From: a virus
Length of the DNA: 20,159 nt
Direction: 5' to 3' (one strand)
IMG/VR virus record: IMGVR_UViG_3300032087_002837
Coordinates: 1-20,159 of that record
Shown here: positions 6,595-13,441 of the stretch, one piece after another
How the letters are laid out: each line of letters starts with the position of its first letter
Position numbering within the stretch: position 1 is the stretch's first letter
Notes under the pieces: generated by a model
What the model was told of the DNA's origin: nothing
What the model saw: only the letters and a program-made list of their open reading frames with translations
The model's database searches: none
Program-made: the position numbers and the translations under genes

Positions 6595-8058
6595 ATGTCT
6601 CATTTGATAATTTCTAAGAAGAACGAGGTATATCTTCACGTAAAAGCGGAACCTCATGTGTATTATGAACTGGCAGACCAGTTTACGTTTGAGGTTCCAG
6701 GTGCAAAATTTATGCCCCAATACCGTAGTAAGTATTGGGATGGAAAAATTCGTTTATTTAATACACAGACTGGTGAGGTTTATGTTGGTCTGTTAGATAA
6801 AATTACAAGTTTTTGTGAGTCTCATGGGTATACTTATGAATTCACAAATAATAAGTTTTATGGTACACCTTTTGAGGTAAATGAGCTTATTTCAAAAGAA
6901 GGTGTCAAAGATTATATGACATCTGTATCTAAGTATGCTCCAAGGGACTATCAAGTAGAGGGAGTATACGACGCCCTAAAACATAATAGAAGGTTGTTGA
7001 TATCCCCAACTGCCTCTGGAAAGTCTCTGATGATATATTCTGTTGTGAGATATCACGTTGAGAAAGGACGAAATATTCTGATAGTCGTTCCGACGACTTC
7101 CCTAGTAGAACAGATGTATAAAGACTTTGCAGACTATGGTTGGGACGTAGGTTCATTTTGCCACAAGATTTATGCGGGACGTGAAAGAGAGACCGATTCT
7201 CAGGTGATTATCACCACCTGGCAGTCCATCTACAAACTACCCCGCAAATACTTTTCAAGATTTAATGTGGTCGTTGGAGATGAAGCACACCAGTTCAAAT
7301 CAAAGTCTTTAATATCTATAATGACAAAACTTGCTGATGCAAAGTATCGTTATGGTTTTACTGGTACATTGGATGGAACACAAACACACAAATGGGTTTT
7401 AGAAGGATTGTTTGGCCCATCATATAAGATTATTAAAACTAAAGAACTCATGGCTAAAGGTCATGTTGCCCAATTAGATATTAATGTGCTTCTACTGAAG
7501 CACCCAGCGCATAAATTTGAAACTTTTGAGGATGAAGTTCAATATATTATTAACCATGAACGTCGAAATAAATTCATAAGAAATCTTGCTCTTGATCTTA
7601 AAGGTAATACTCTTATTTTATTTTCCAGAGTCGAAGGTCATGGGCAACCATTATTCGATTTAATAAATAATCGTAGTGTAGAAGATCGTCATGTATTCTT
7701 TGTTCATGGTGGAGTGGCAACTGAAGATCGTGAAAAAGTAAGAGAGATTACGGAAAAAGAAAACAACGCAATCATTGTTGCTTCATACGGAACATTTAGT
7801 ACAGGAATTAACATTAAAAATCTTCATAATGTTATTTTTGCTTCTCCTTCTAAATCCAGAATACGTAACCTGCAAAGTATCGGCAGAGTACTCAGAAAAG
7901 GGAATAACAAAACAAAAGCAACTTTATATGATATCGCTGACGATATATCCTACAAATCCAGGAGAAATTATACCCTTAATCATTTAATAGAAAGAATTAA
8001 AGTTTATAATGAAGAAAACTTTAACTACGATATAGTAAACATACCACTTAAGAACTAA
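6595..8058 (+). CDS. uvsW: UvsW superfamily 2 DNA/RNA-DNA helicase
   Basis: UvsW is a late T4 helicase that unwinds R-loops at origins and branched recombination intermediates, moving replication from origin- to recombination-driven initiation. The 487 aa protein has the N-terminal DNA-binding region with YWDGKIRLFN (residues ~47-56), RDYQ at 117-120, Walker A SPTASGKS at 137-144, DEAH at 229-232, motif III FTGTLDG, and motif VI QSIGRVLRKG from 427. The T4 protein is similar in length and order. The start at 6595 matches the T4 N-terminus; an out-of-frame ATG at 6588 opens only a 9-codon frame. A late promoter and hairpin upstream suggest late-only translation. Confidence 0.97.
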   Translation: MSHLIISKKNEVYLHVKAEPHVYYELADQFTFEVPGAKFMPQYRSKYWDGKIRLFNTQTGEVYVGLLDKITSFCESHGYTYEFTNNKFYGTPFEVNELISKEGVKDYMTSVSKYAPRDYQVEGVYDALKHNRRLLISPTASGKSLMIYSVVRYHVEKGRNILIVVPTTSLVEQMYKDFADYGWDVGSFCHKIYAGRERETDSQVIITTWQSIYKLPRKYFSRFNVVVGDEAHQFKSKSLISIMTKLADAKYRYGFTGTLDGTQTHKWVLEGLFGPSYKIIKTKELMAKGHVAQLDINVLLLKHPAHKFETFEDEVQYIINHERRNKFIRNLALDLKGNTLILFSRVEGHGQPLFDLINNRSVEDRHVFFVHGGVATEDREKVREITEKENNAIIVASYGTFSTGINIKNLHNVIFASPSKSRIRNLQSIGRVLRKGNNKTKATLYDIADDISYKSRRNYTLNHLIERIKVYNEENFNYDIVNIPLKN

Positions 8059-8059
8059 T

Positions 8060-8497
8060 ATGGGAGATGAATTTTACGCAATATTAAAACTTACATCTGG
8101 TGAAGAGATATTATCTCTCATTTCTATCGATGAAAACGATGGTGATCCTTTAGTTGTTTTGCAAAATCCAATTACTATGAAAGTTCTTCATAGTCCTCAT
8201 GGAATGCACATTAAAGTTAAATCATGGATAGAAATGTCTTCTGATGATTTCTTTATCATAAAACCTGATAAAATTATGACAATGACAGAAACTAAAGAAG
8301 AAAGATTGATTGAGATTTACAATAGTTATCTTGAAGATGATAGTGATTTGGATTTATACAGTCCTTCAGAACCTTCTATTGAAAAATCTTCTGGTAAGAT
8401 TAAACCATCAAGAAAAATGGGGTATATTTCTTCAGTAGAAGAAGCAAGAAAAACATTAGAAAATATTTTTAAACTTGAAGATACTAAAGAAAGCTAA
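8060..8497 (+). CDS. conserved hypothetical, possible Sm-like N-terminus (145 aa)
   Basis: The N-terminus (EFYAILKLTSGEEILSLISI) reads like the first strands of an Sm/LSm-like barrel, where a Leu-Thr-Ser-Gly-Glu-Glu turn is common, followed by a beta-rich stretch to about residue 75 (MKVLHSPHGMHIKVKSW, FFIIKPDKIMTM). The rest is an acidic linker and a C-terminal helix (VEEARKTLENIFKLED). The start is one base after the uvsW stop, so it is coupled to uvsW. The family is frequent next to uvsW in cyanophages as far as I recall, but no function is known to me. The Sm-like reading is a guess from pattern only. Confidence 0.8.
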   Translation: MGDEFYAILKLTSGEEILSLISIDENDGDPLVVLQNPITMKVLHSPHGMHIKVKSWIEMSSDDFFIIKPDKIMTMTETKEERLIEIYNSYLEDDSDLDLYSPSEPSIEKSSGKIKPSRKMGYISSVEEARKTLENIFKLEDTKES

Positions 8498-8546
8498 AAC
8501 CTCATCTTCAAACCTAACAAAGGTAGTCTACTCATAATTCATCATG

Positions 8547-8576
8547 TTGTCAAGCCTTTAAAAAATGTGTTATAAT
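8547..8576 (+). promoter_or_regulatory. sigma70-type promoter upstream of gp55
   Basis: TTGTCA (8547-8552) and a perfect TATAAT (8571-8576) are 18 bases apart in the 113-base gap before gp55. This fits transcription of the late sigma factor by unmodified host RNA polymerase before late promoters can be used. Confidence 0.8.
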
Positions 8577-8610
8577 AAAAACAACTTATAATACTTAAGA
8601 GTAATGAATT

Positions 8611-9135
8611 ATGCCCAAGAAGAAATCAGAACATTATGTTAATAATAAAGAGTTGTTGGAGGCAATGATTAACTACCGTGCACGGGTGGAAGTATCATAT
8701 AAAAAGGTTTTTAATAGAGATCTCACCGAACAACCAAAACAAGAAAGAGGAAAGCAGTGGGAGGGTAAACCACCGATTCCAAATTATCTTGGTGAGTGCT
8801 TCTTAAAAATCGCAACACATCTCTCATACAAACCCAACTTTGTTAACTACATGTTCCGTGAGGATATGATTTCTGACGGCATTGAAAATTGTGTTCAATA
8901 TATTCATAACTTTGACCCAGAAAAGTCAAAGAATCCTTTTGCATATTTTACTCAAATTATTCACTATGCTTTTCTGAGACGCATACAGAAGGAAAAGAAG
9001 CAACTGGATATCAAGACTAAAATTATTGAGAAGACCGGGTTTGATGAGGTTATGATGGTTGACGACAGCTTGCTTTCTGGACATAGTTCGGACTACAACA
9101 CTATTAAAGATAATATTCAATATAGAAATCGTTGA
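8611..9135 (+). CDS. 55: late-transcription sigma factor gp55
   Basis: gp55 replaces the host sigma factor and directs RNA polymerase to TATAAATA promoters. The 174 aa size is close to T4 gp55 (185). Residues ~55-130 (NYLGECFLKIATHLSYKPNF, EDMISDGIENCVQYIHNFDP, NPFAYFTQIIHYAFLRRIQK) match the conserved sigma region 2-like part, including the helix that contacts the -10 element. The gene lies behind a sigma70-type promoter, with seven to eight of its target motifs elsewhere in the window. The start at 8611 is the first ATG after the promoter. Confidence 0.95.
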   Translation: MPKKKSEHYVNNKELLEAMINYRARVEVSYKKVFNRDLTEQPKQERGKQWEGKPPIPNYLGECFLKIATHLSYKPNFVNYMFREDMISDGIENCVQYIHNFDPEKSKNPFAYFTQIIHYAFLRRIQKEKKQLDIKTKIIEKTGFDEVMMVDDSLLSGHSSDYNTIKDNIQYRNR

Positions 9136-9166
9136 ATACTATTATTTTATAAATAGTTATAGTATT
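9135..9166 (+). promoter_or_regulatory. inverted repeat enclosing the late promoter of the endonuclease gene
   Basis: AATACTAT (9135-9142) and ATAGTATT (9159-9166) are perfect reverse complements around a 16-base loop that contains TATAAATA. Transcripts entering from gp55 could fold it; late transcripts starting near 9161 could not. The stem is all A/T but for two pairs, so it is weak. Confidence 0.4.
9148..9155 (+). promoter_or_regulatory. T4-type late promoter TATAAATA before the endonuclease gene
   Basis: A perfect TATAAATA lies 12 bases after the gp55 stop and ends 21 bases before the ATG at 9177. Confidence 0.75.
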
Positions 9167-9176
9167 ATAGAAATCT

Positions 9177-9638
9177 ATGAATACCTTTATTGGAAAACCT
9201 TGTAAAAAGTGTGGAAACACAGAAAGATATTCATCTGGTAATAAACCTTGTGTCAAATGTGCAAAAGAAAACTCTAAGCAGAGGTCAAAAAACGGAAAAA
9301 GAAACGAGTGGTCTAGAAAAAACAAAGATAAAATAAACTCCAAAAATAATATCTACTACCACTCGTTAACGACTGAAGAAAAGATACTTAGGAATAGAAA
9401 GCAACAGGTTTCTCTTTACGGATTGACTTTAGAGGACTATGATGCTATGATGGAAAGACAAAATGGGGTCTGTGCCATTTGTTCTACAAGAACGAAAGGT
9501 AATCTGCATATAGACCACAACCATCAAACAAATGAGGTTAGAGGACTGTTATGTGGAAAATGTAATCGTGCAATAGGATTACTAAACGACGATGTTTCTT
9601 TATTTACAAAAGCAATTACTTATTTGAAATGCGTGTAG
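9177..9638 (+). CDS. HNH endonuclease of the recombination endonuclease VII type (153 aa)
   Basis: The C-terminal half carries the endonuclease VII signature: CAIC, then IDHNHQTNEVRGLLCGKCNR, then a helix. This gives a zinc site of four Cys and the His-containing catalytic centre, as in T4 gp49 (CLIC ... LDHDHELN ... VRGLLCNLCN). The N-terminus has an extra CKKCG...CVKC zinc ribbon and a basic Lys/Asn/Arg linker, a layout common in free-standing phage nucleases. It could be the phage's Holliday-junction resolvase or a mobile homing-type nuclease. It sits between gp55 and gp47, has its own late promoter, and its last codons overlap the gp47 start by 10 bases. Confidence 0.9.
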   Translation: MNTFIGKPCKKCGNTERYSSGNKPCVKCAKENSKQRSKNGKRNEWSRKNKDKINSKNNIYYHSLTTEEKILRNRKQQVSLYGLTLEDYDAMMERQNGVCAICSTRTKGNLHIDHNHQTNEVRGLLCGKCNRAIGLLNDDVSLFTKAITYLKCV

Positions 9639-10663
9639 CAATCATCACAGACACTCACTATGGCGCTAGAAAGGGTTCTAAGTATCTCCACGACTACTTT
9701 GAACTCTTCTATCAGAACGTCTTCTTCCCTGCCCTGAAAGAGCATGGTGTTGAGGCAGTCATTCATATGGGAGATGCTTTTGATAGTCGCAAGTCCATTG
9801 ATTATCAAAGTCTTCAGTGGGCAAAGAGAGTTGTGTTTGACCGACTCAAAAGTTACAAAGTGCATATGATTACCGGTAATCACGACGTTTACTTCAAAAA
9901 CACAAATGAAGTTAATTCACCAGGTTTGCTTCTATCTGATTATAATAATATTTCTGTATATTATGAACCTACCGAAGTGAAATTGGGGAAACTTAAAGTT
10001 CTTTTTATACCTTGGATTAATTCTGAAAATGAAAAAATATCTCTCGACACTATTAAAAAGACTTCTTGCAGGTGTGCGATGGGGCACCTGGAGCTCCAAG
10101 GATTTAGAGTTAATCGACAAATCATCATGGAGCATGGTTTGGAGAGCAAACTATTTGAGAAGTTCGATCATGTCTTCTCGGGACACTATCACACTCGATC
10201 GTCTGACGGAAGAATCTCATACCTAGGAAATCCTTATGAGATGTATTGGACGGATGTCAACGACACTAGAGGATTTCATATATTTGATACGGAAACCCTC
10301 ACCCTGACTCCAATTAATAATCCTTATAAATTATTTCATAACATCTATTATGAGGATACCAATTACAAACTTTTTAATGCTTCAGAATATGAGAGTAAAA
10401 TTGTAAAAGTTATTGTTCGTAAAAAATCAAACCCGAAAGATTTTGAAAAGTTTATTGATAAACTTCACTCCGTTGGAGTTCAGGAACTTAAAATTGTAGA
10501 AAACTTTGACATTCATGAATCTGAAGAATTTGAAGTTGATGAAGAAGAAAATACAATTTCAATTTTAAATCGATATATTGATGAATCTGAATTTGAGTTT
10601 GATAAAAGTATTATTAAAGGTATTTTTCAGGATTTATACAGACAAGCTTGCGAAGTAGAGTAA
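9629..10663 (+). CDS. 47: recombination nuclease subunit gp47 (Mre11/SbcD-like)
   Basis: gp47 is the nuclease half of the gp46/gp47 complex that resects DNA ends for recombination-dependent replication and takes part in host DNA breakdown. The 344 aa protein (T4 339) shows all metallophosphoesterase motifs: DTHYG with Asp8 and His10, GDAFDSR with Asp49, GNHD at 83-86, GHLE with His153, and GHYH at 185-188. The two-metal site is therefore complete. The start overlaps the end of the endonuclease gene by 10 bases, and its stop overlaps the next ATG by one base (TAATG). Confidence 0.97.
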   Translation: MRVAIITDTHYGARKGSKYLHDYFELFYQNVFFPALKEHGVEAVIHMGDAFDSRKSIDYQSLQWAKRVVFDRLKSYKVHMITGNHDVYFKNTNEVNSPGLLLSDYNNISVYYEPTEVKLGKLKVLFIPWINSENEKISLDTIKKTSCRCAMGHLELQGFRVNRQIIMEHGLESKLFEKFDHVFSGHYHTRSSDGRISYLGNPYEMYWTDVNDTRGFHIFDTETLTLTPINNPYKLFHNIYYEDTNYKLFNASEYESKIVKVIVRKKSNPKDFEKFIDKLHSVGVQELKIVENFDIHESEEFEVDEEENTISILNRYIDESEFEFDKSIIKGIFQDLYRQACEVE

Positions 10664-10938
10664 TGTATCTCCTCACACTCAAAGACAACAGAGATGACGG
10701 AGCATACGCCGTCCAAGACAAGTATGGACATAAAGTTTTGTTTTTGTTTGAAGAGGAGGATGATGCCGAAAGATATGCTATGATGCTGGAAGACCAAGAA
10801 GATGCTATAATGGCCATCGTAGAGGTGGACGATGCCCTAGCAATCAAAACTTGTAAACACTACAACTACAAGTACGCCGTGATCACCCCTAATGACATTG
10901 TAATTCCTCCTAAGAATGATAACCTTCAAGAAGATTAA
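10663..10938 (+). CDS. DUF3110-like small protein between gp47 and gp46 (91 aa)
   Basis: The protein (start MYLLTLKDNRDDGAYAVQD, then GHKVLFLFEEEDDAERYAMM) has the look of the cyanobacterial DUF3110 family: a short beta strand, a Gly/Ala/Tyr turn, a strand ending in an acidic EEEDDA, and an RYA helix. The second half (VEVDDALAIKTCKHYNYKYA) is consistent with this. The assignment is from memory of the pattern. The ATG at 10663 overlaps the gp47 stop and is preferred to in-frame non-ATG codons upstream; its end overlaps gp46 by 23 bases. Function unknown; the location invites a link to the nuclease complex. Confidence 0.85.
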   Translation: MYLLTLKDNRDDGAYAVQDKYGHKVLFLFEEEDDAERYAMMLEDQEDAIMAIVEVDDALAIKTCKHYNYKYAVITPNDIVIPPKNDNLQED

Positions 10939-12628
10939 ATATAAAAACTTTCTTTCATCTGGCAATCAGTTTACTGAAATTGATTTTCAACAACATCATA
11001 CAAATTTGATTGTCGGGACAAATGGTGCTGGTAAATCTACGATGTTAGATGCACTTACTTTTGTTTTGTTTAATAAGCCATTTCGTAAGATTAATAAACC
11101 TCAACTAGTCAACACAACTAACGAGAGAGATTGTGTTGTGGAGATTGAGTTTGATGTGAATGGGAGAGAATATTTGGTTCGTCGTGGAATTAAACCAAAT
11201 ATTTTTGATATTGAAGTGAATGGAAATCTTCTTCATAAGGAAGCAGATGATCGTGCTAATCAACGCATCTTGGAAGAAAATATTCTAAAGGTAAATTATA
11301 AGTCTTTCACACAGATTGTAATTTTGGGTAGCAGTACCTTTGTACCTTTTATGCAATTGACGACATCAAATCGTCGTGAGGTGATTGAGGATTTGTTGGA
11401 TATTCGTATCTTCTCGGCAATGAATGGATTGTTGAAAGATAAGATGAGGGAGAAGAAGGATCAAGTTAAGTCTTTGTCTTTGAAGAAAGATACCCTCAAA
11501 GATAAGATGAAGATGCAACAAGAGTTCATTGAAGAACTTGAGAATCGTGGTAATGCCAATATTAATACCAATAAAGAAAAGATTGCCAAGTTAGATGGTG
11601 AAGTTGGTGTTTATATGTTAGAAAATGCCAGAACAGAAGAAGAAATCCATAAGTTTACCAAAGAACAAGAAGAGGTTATGAATGCCGGAGATAAGTTAGT
11701 AAAGCTTAACAATCTTAAGGGAAAACTCTCTCAAAAGGTAAGCACAATTACCAAAGAACATAAGTTTTTTACCGAAAATACGGTATGCCCCACCTGCACA
11801 CAGACTATTGAAGAAGAGTTTCGTGTAAATAGAATTAGTGATGCTCAAAATAAGGCAAAGGAACTTAAAGATGGTTATGCAGAACTTGAGAAAACAATTA
11901 AGTCTGAACAAGAAAGAGAGCGTCAGTTTATTGCACTATCCCAGGAGATTACAAAGTTAACGCATGGCATTTCTCAAAACAATACTCGGATTAGCCTCAA
12001 CCAGAGACAAATCAGAGATCTTGAAAATGAAATTCAAACTATTACCAATCAGTTACAAAACCGAAATACTGAACATGAGAAGTTAGAAGAGTTTAGAGAA
12101 AATCTCCAAAAGACAATAGAAGACCTCTCAGATAAAAAACAAGAAATCGTTCATTACGATTTTGCCTACTCCTTACTCAAGGACGATGGAGTAAAAACGA
12201 AGATCATTAAGAAATATCTCCCGTTTATTAATCAACAAGTAAATCGTTATCTTCAGATGATGGATTTCTACATCAACTTTAAACTTGATGGAGAATTTAA
12301 TGAAACTGTTGAATCACCAATCCATGAAAATTTTTCATATTCTTCTTTTAGTGAAGGTGAAAAGATGAGAATTGACCTTGCACTCCTCTTTACTTGGAGA
12401 GAAGTTGCACGACTCAAGAATTCGGTGAACACCAACTTGCTGATTATGGATGAAGTATTTGATTCATCACTTGACGGATTCGGAACGGAAGAATTTCTTA
12501 AGATCATTCGGTATGTGATTAAAGATGCTAATATCTTTGTCATTTCTCATAAGACTGATCTGCATGACAAATTTGAAAGTGTCCTAAAGTTTGATAAAGT
12601 AAAAGGTTTTTCAACTATGGTGTCTTGA
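10916..12628 (+). CDS. 46: recombination nuclease subunit gp46 (Rad50/SbcC-like ATPase)
   Basis: gp46 is the SMC-type ATPase partner of gp47. The 570 aa protein (T4 560) has Walker A GTNGAGKST at residues 34-42, a long coiled coil broken by a zinc hook CPTC at 291-294, the signature region SFSEGEKMRIDLALL, Walker B LLIMDEVFD with Asp512-Glu513, and an ISHKTD switch His near the end. All key residues are intact. The start lies inside the preceding small gene, so the three genes 47, 10663 and 46 are translationally coupled. Confidence 0.98.
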   Translation: MITFKKIKYKNFLSSGNQFTEIDFQQHHTNLIVGTNGAGKSTMLDALTFVLFNKPFRKINKPQLVNTTNERDCVVEIEFDVNGREYLVRRGIKPNIFDIEVNGNLLHKEADDRANQRILEENILKVNYKSFTQIVILGSSTFVPFMQLTTSNRREVIEDLLDIRIFSAMNGLLKDKMREKKDQVKSLSLKKDTLKDKMKMQQEFIEELENRGNANINTNKEKIAKLDGEVGVYMLENARTEEEIHKFTKEQEEVMNAGDKLVKLNNLKGKLSQKVSTITKEHKFFTENTVCPTCTQTIEEEFRVNRISDAQNKAKELKDGYAELEKTIKSEQERERQFIALSQEITKLTHGISQNNTRISLNQRQIRDLENEIQTITNQLQNRNTEHEKLEEFRENLQKTIEDLSDKKQEIVHYDFAYSLLKDDGVKTKIIKKYLPFINQQVNRYLQMMDFYINFKLDGEFNETVESPIHENFSYSSFSEGEKMRIDLALLFTWREVARLKNSVNTNLLIMDEVFDSSLDGFGTEEFLKIIRYVIKDANIFVISHKTDLHDKFESVLKFDKVKGFSTMVS

Positions 12629-12642
12629 TACACCCAAGAACA

Positions 12643-12783
12643 ATGCAAGTCCCAAACTGGAAGCACAATTCCAAGAAAGAACAGAAACGAAAGCTAAAAC
12701 CGCAAGCACTGCGACAAGCAAAGGCACGACTCAAAGCCTTTAAGAAAAAGCACTCCGAAAGGAGTGTTTTTTTTTATAAATAA
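12643..12783 (+). CDS. possible tiny basic protein (46 aa) after gp46
   Basis: An ORF starts with ATG 14 bases after the gp46 stop and encodes MQVPNWKHNSKKEQKRKLKP and onward, with about 18 Lys/Arg in 46 residues and few acidic ones. It would fill the gap otherwise left between gp46 and the next gene. It reads through the terminator hairpin and ends in the late promoter (stop at 12781-12783), giving the tail SVFFYK. No Shine-Dalgarno site is clear. It might bind nucleic acid, or the reading frame may be accidental. Confidence 0.45.
   Translation: MQVPNWKHNSKKEQKRKLKPQALRQAKARLKAFKKKHSERSVFFYK
12751..12775 (+). terminator. intrinsic terminator after the gp47/gp46 operon
   Basis: A 6-bp stem CACTCC/GGAGTG with a GAAA tetraloop is followed by nine T and preceded by an A tract that can extend the stem. 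The T tract runs straight into a late promoter. Confidence 0.9.
12775..12782 (+). promoter_or_regulatory. T4-type late promoter TATAAATA fused to the terminator
   Basis: A perfect TATAAATA whose first T is the last T of the terminator U-tract. It ends 20 bases before the ATG at 12803. Confidence 0.8.
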
Positions 12784-12802
12784 CTAAAAAGTATTTTGTA
12801 AG

Positions 12803-13360
12803 ATGGATTCAAAAGAACTTCGCAATCTTCAAGAAGCATATATGGAAGTTGTTGAAAATCAACAGCAACTTGATGAAACTGGTAAGAACGATGCTCGTAT
12901 AAGAGACAACATTAGGAGATTTAAAGGTAGCAAAATAGAATATACTCCACCTAGAAACTGGGATCAAGAAGCAAACAGAGGTCAAGGTGCTACCGTAAGT
13001 GCTAAGCAAGCAGAGAAGCGTCGTCGTAAAGCACTTCGTCAGGAAGAAGTAGATCTCTACGACATCATCCTCTCACACCTTCTTGATGAAGGATATGCTG
13101 AAACAGAAGAAGCAGCAGAAGCAATTATGGTGAATATGAGTGAAGATTGGAGAGAGAGTATTGTTGGAGAAATACTTGATGAAGATTCACGTCGTATGAG
13201 CAATAAGCAACATACAAAACGTGTAAGATCTAATATTAAGTCTTTCGGAAGTAACTATACTCCTCCTAGCAACTACGATCCTGATGCTAATCGTGGTCAA
13301 GGAGAAGTTCTTACTCGTAAGCAGATTGAGAAGAAACGTCGTAAGGCACTTCGTAACTAA
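12803..13360 (+). CDS. late protein with duplicated YTPP/NRGQG module, probable head or virion protein (185 aa)
   Basis: The N-terminus MDSKELRNLQEAYMEVVENQ contains LQE before Ala12, an exact match to the T4 prohead protease consensus. A module of about 50 residues occurs twice, at 31-80 (YTPPRNWDQEANRGQG ... KRRRKALR) and 138-185 (YTPPSNYDPDANRGQG ... KKRRKALR). Between them is VDLYDIILSHLLDEGYAETE followed by EAAEAIMVNMSEDW, a helical motif I recall from several cyanophage late proteins. The basic KRRRKALR ends could bind DNA. It is a one-gene unit between a late promoter and a terminator. Molecular function unknown. Confidence 0.88.
   Translation: MDSKELRNLQEAYMEVVENQQQLDETGKNDARIRDNIRRFKGSKIEYTPPRNWDQEANRGQGATVSAKQAEKRRRKALRQEEVDLYDIILSHLLDEGYAETEEAAEAIMVNMSEDWRESIVGEILDEDSRRMSNKQHTKRVRSNIKSFGSNYTPPSNYDPDANRGQGEVLTRKQIEKKRRKALRN
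12893..13042 (+). repeat. first copy of the coding module duplicated in the 12803 gene
   Basis: Encodes residues 31-80. It shares YTPPxNxDxxANRGQG, a KQ-EK step and RRKALR with the second copy at 13214-13357; the DNA copies have diverged, so the duplication is old or constrained at protein level. Confidence 0.8.
13214..13357 (+). repeat. second copy of the coding module in the 12803 gene
   Basis: Encodes residues 138-185 and ends the protein. See the copy at 12893-13042 for the shared residues. Confidence 0.8.
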
Positions 13361-13387
13361 GAAGACAACTTTCCAAACTGGCACACA

Positions 13388-13413
13388 AGAGGGTCTCACC
13401 ACCCTCTTTTTTT
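13388..13413 (+). terminator. intrinsic terminator after the 12803 gene
   Basis: A 7-bp stem AGAGGGT/ACCCTCT with a 6-base loop is followed by a run of T to 13413. It abuts a TATAAT two bases further on. Confidence 0.9.
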
Positions 13414-13414
13414 G

Positions 13415-13420
13415 TATAAT
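13415..13420 (+). promoter_or_regulatory. host-type -10 element TATAAT before the CobT-like gene
   Basis: TTGTATAATA (13412-13421) carries a perfect TATAAT 22 bases before the ATG at 13442. No -35 match is seen at the usual distance, where the terminator stem lies. The same 10-mer occurs before cobS at 15930-15939 in the same setting. Confidence 0.6.
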
Positions 13421-13441
13421 AGGTCCATACGCAACGGATCA

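Noticed and set aside
6588-6617. An ATG 7 bases before uvsW with better spacing to AGGTGA
   Set aside because: It opens only nine codons out of frame with uvsW. A short regulatory leader peptide cannot be excluded, but nothing else supports it.
13412-13441. Upstream TTG start for the CobT-like gene
   Set aside because: It overlaps the TATAAT element, so mRNA from that promoter would not contain it; ATG 13442 has a normal leader.
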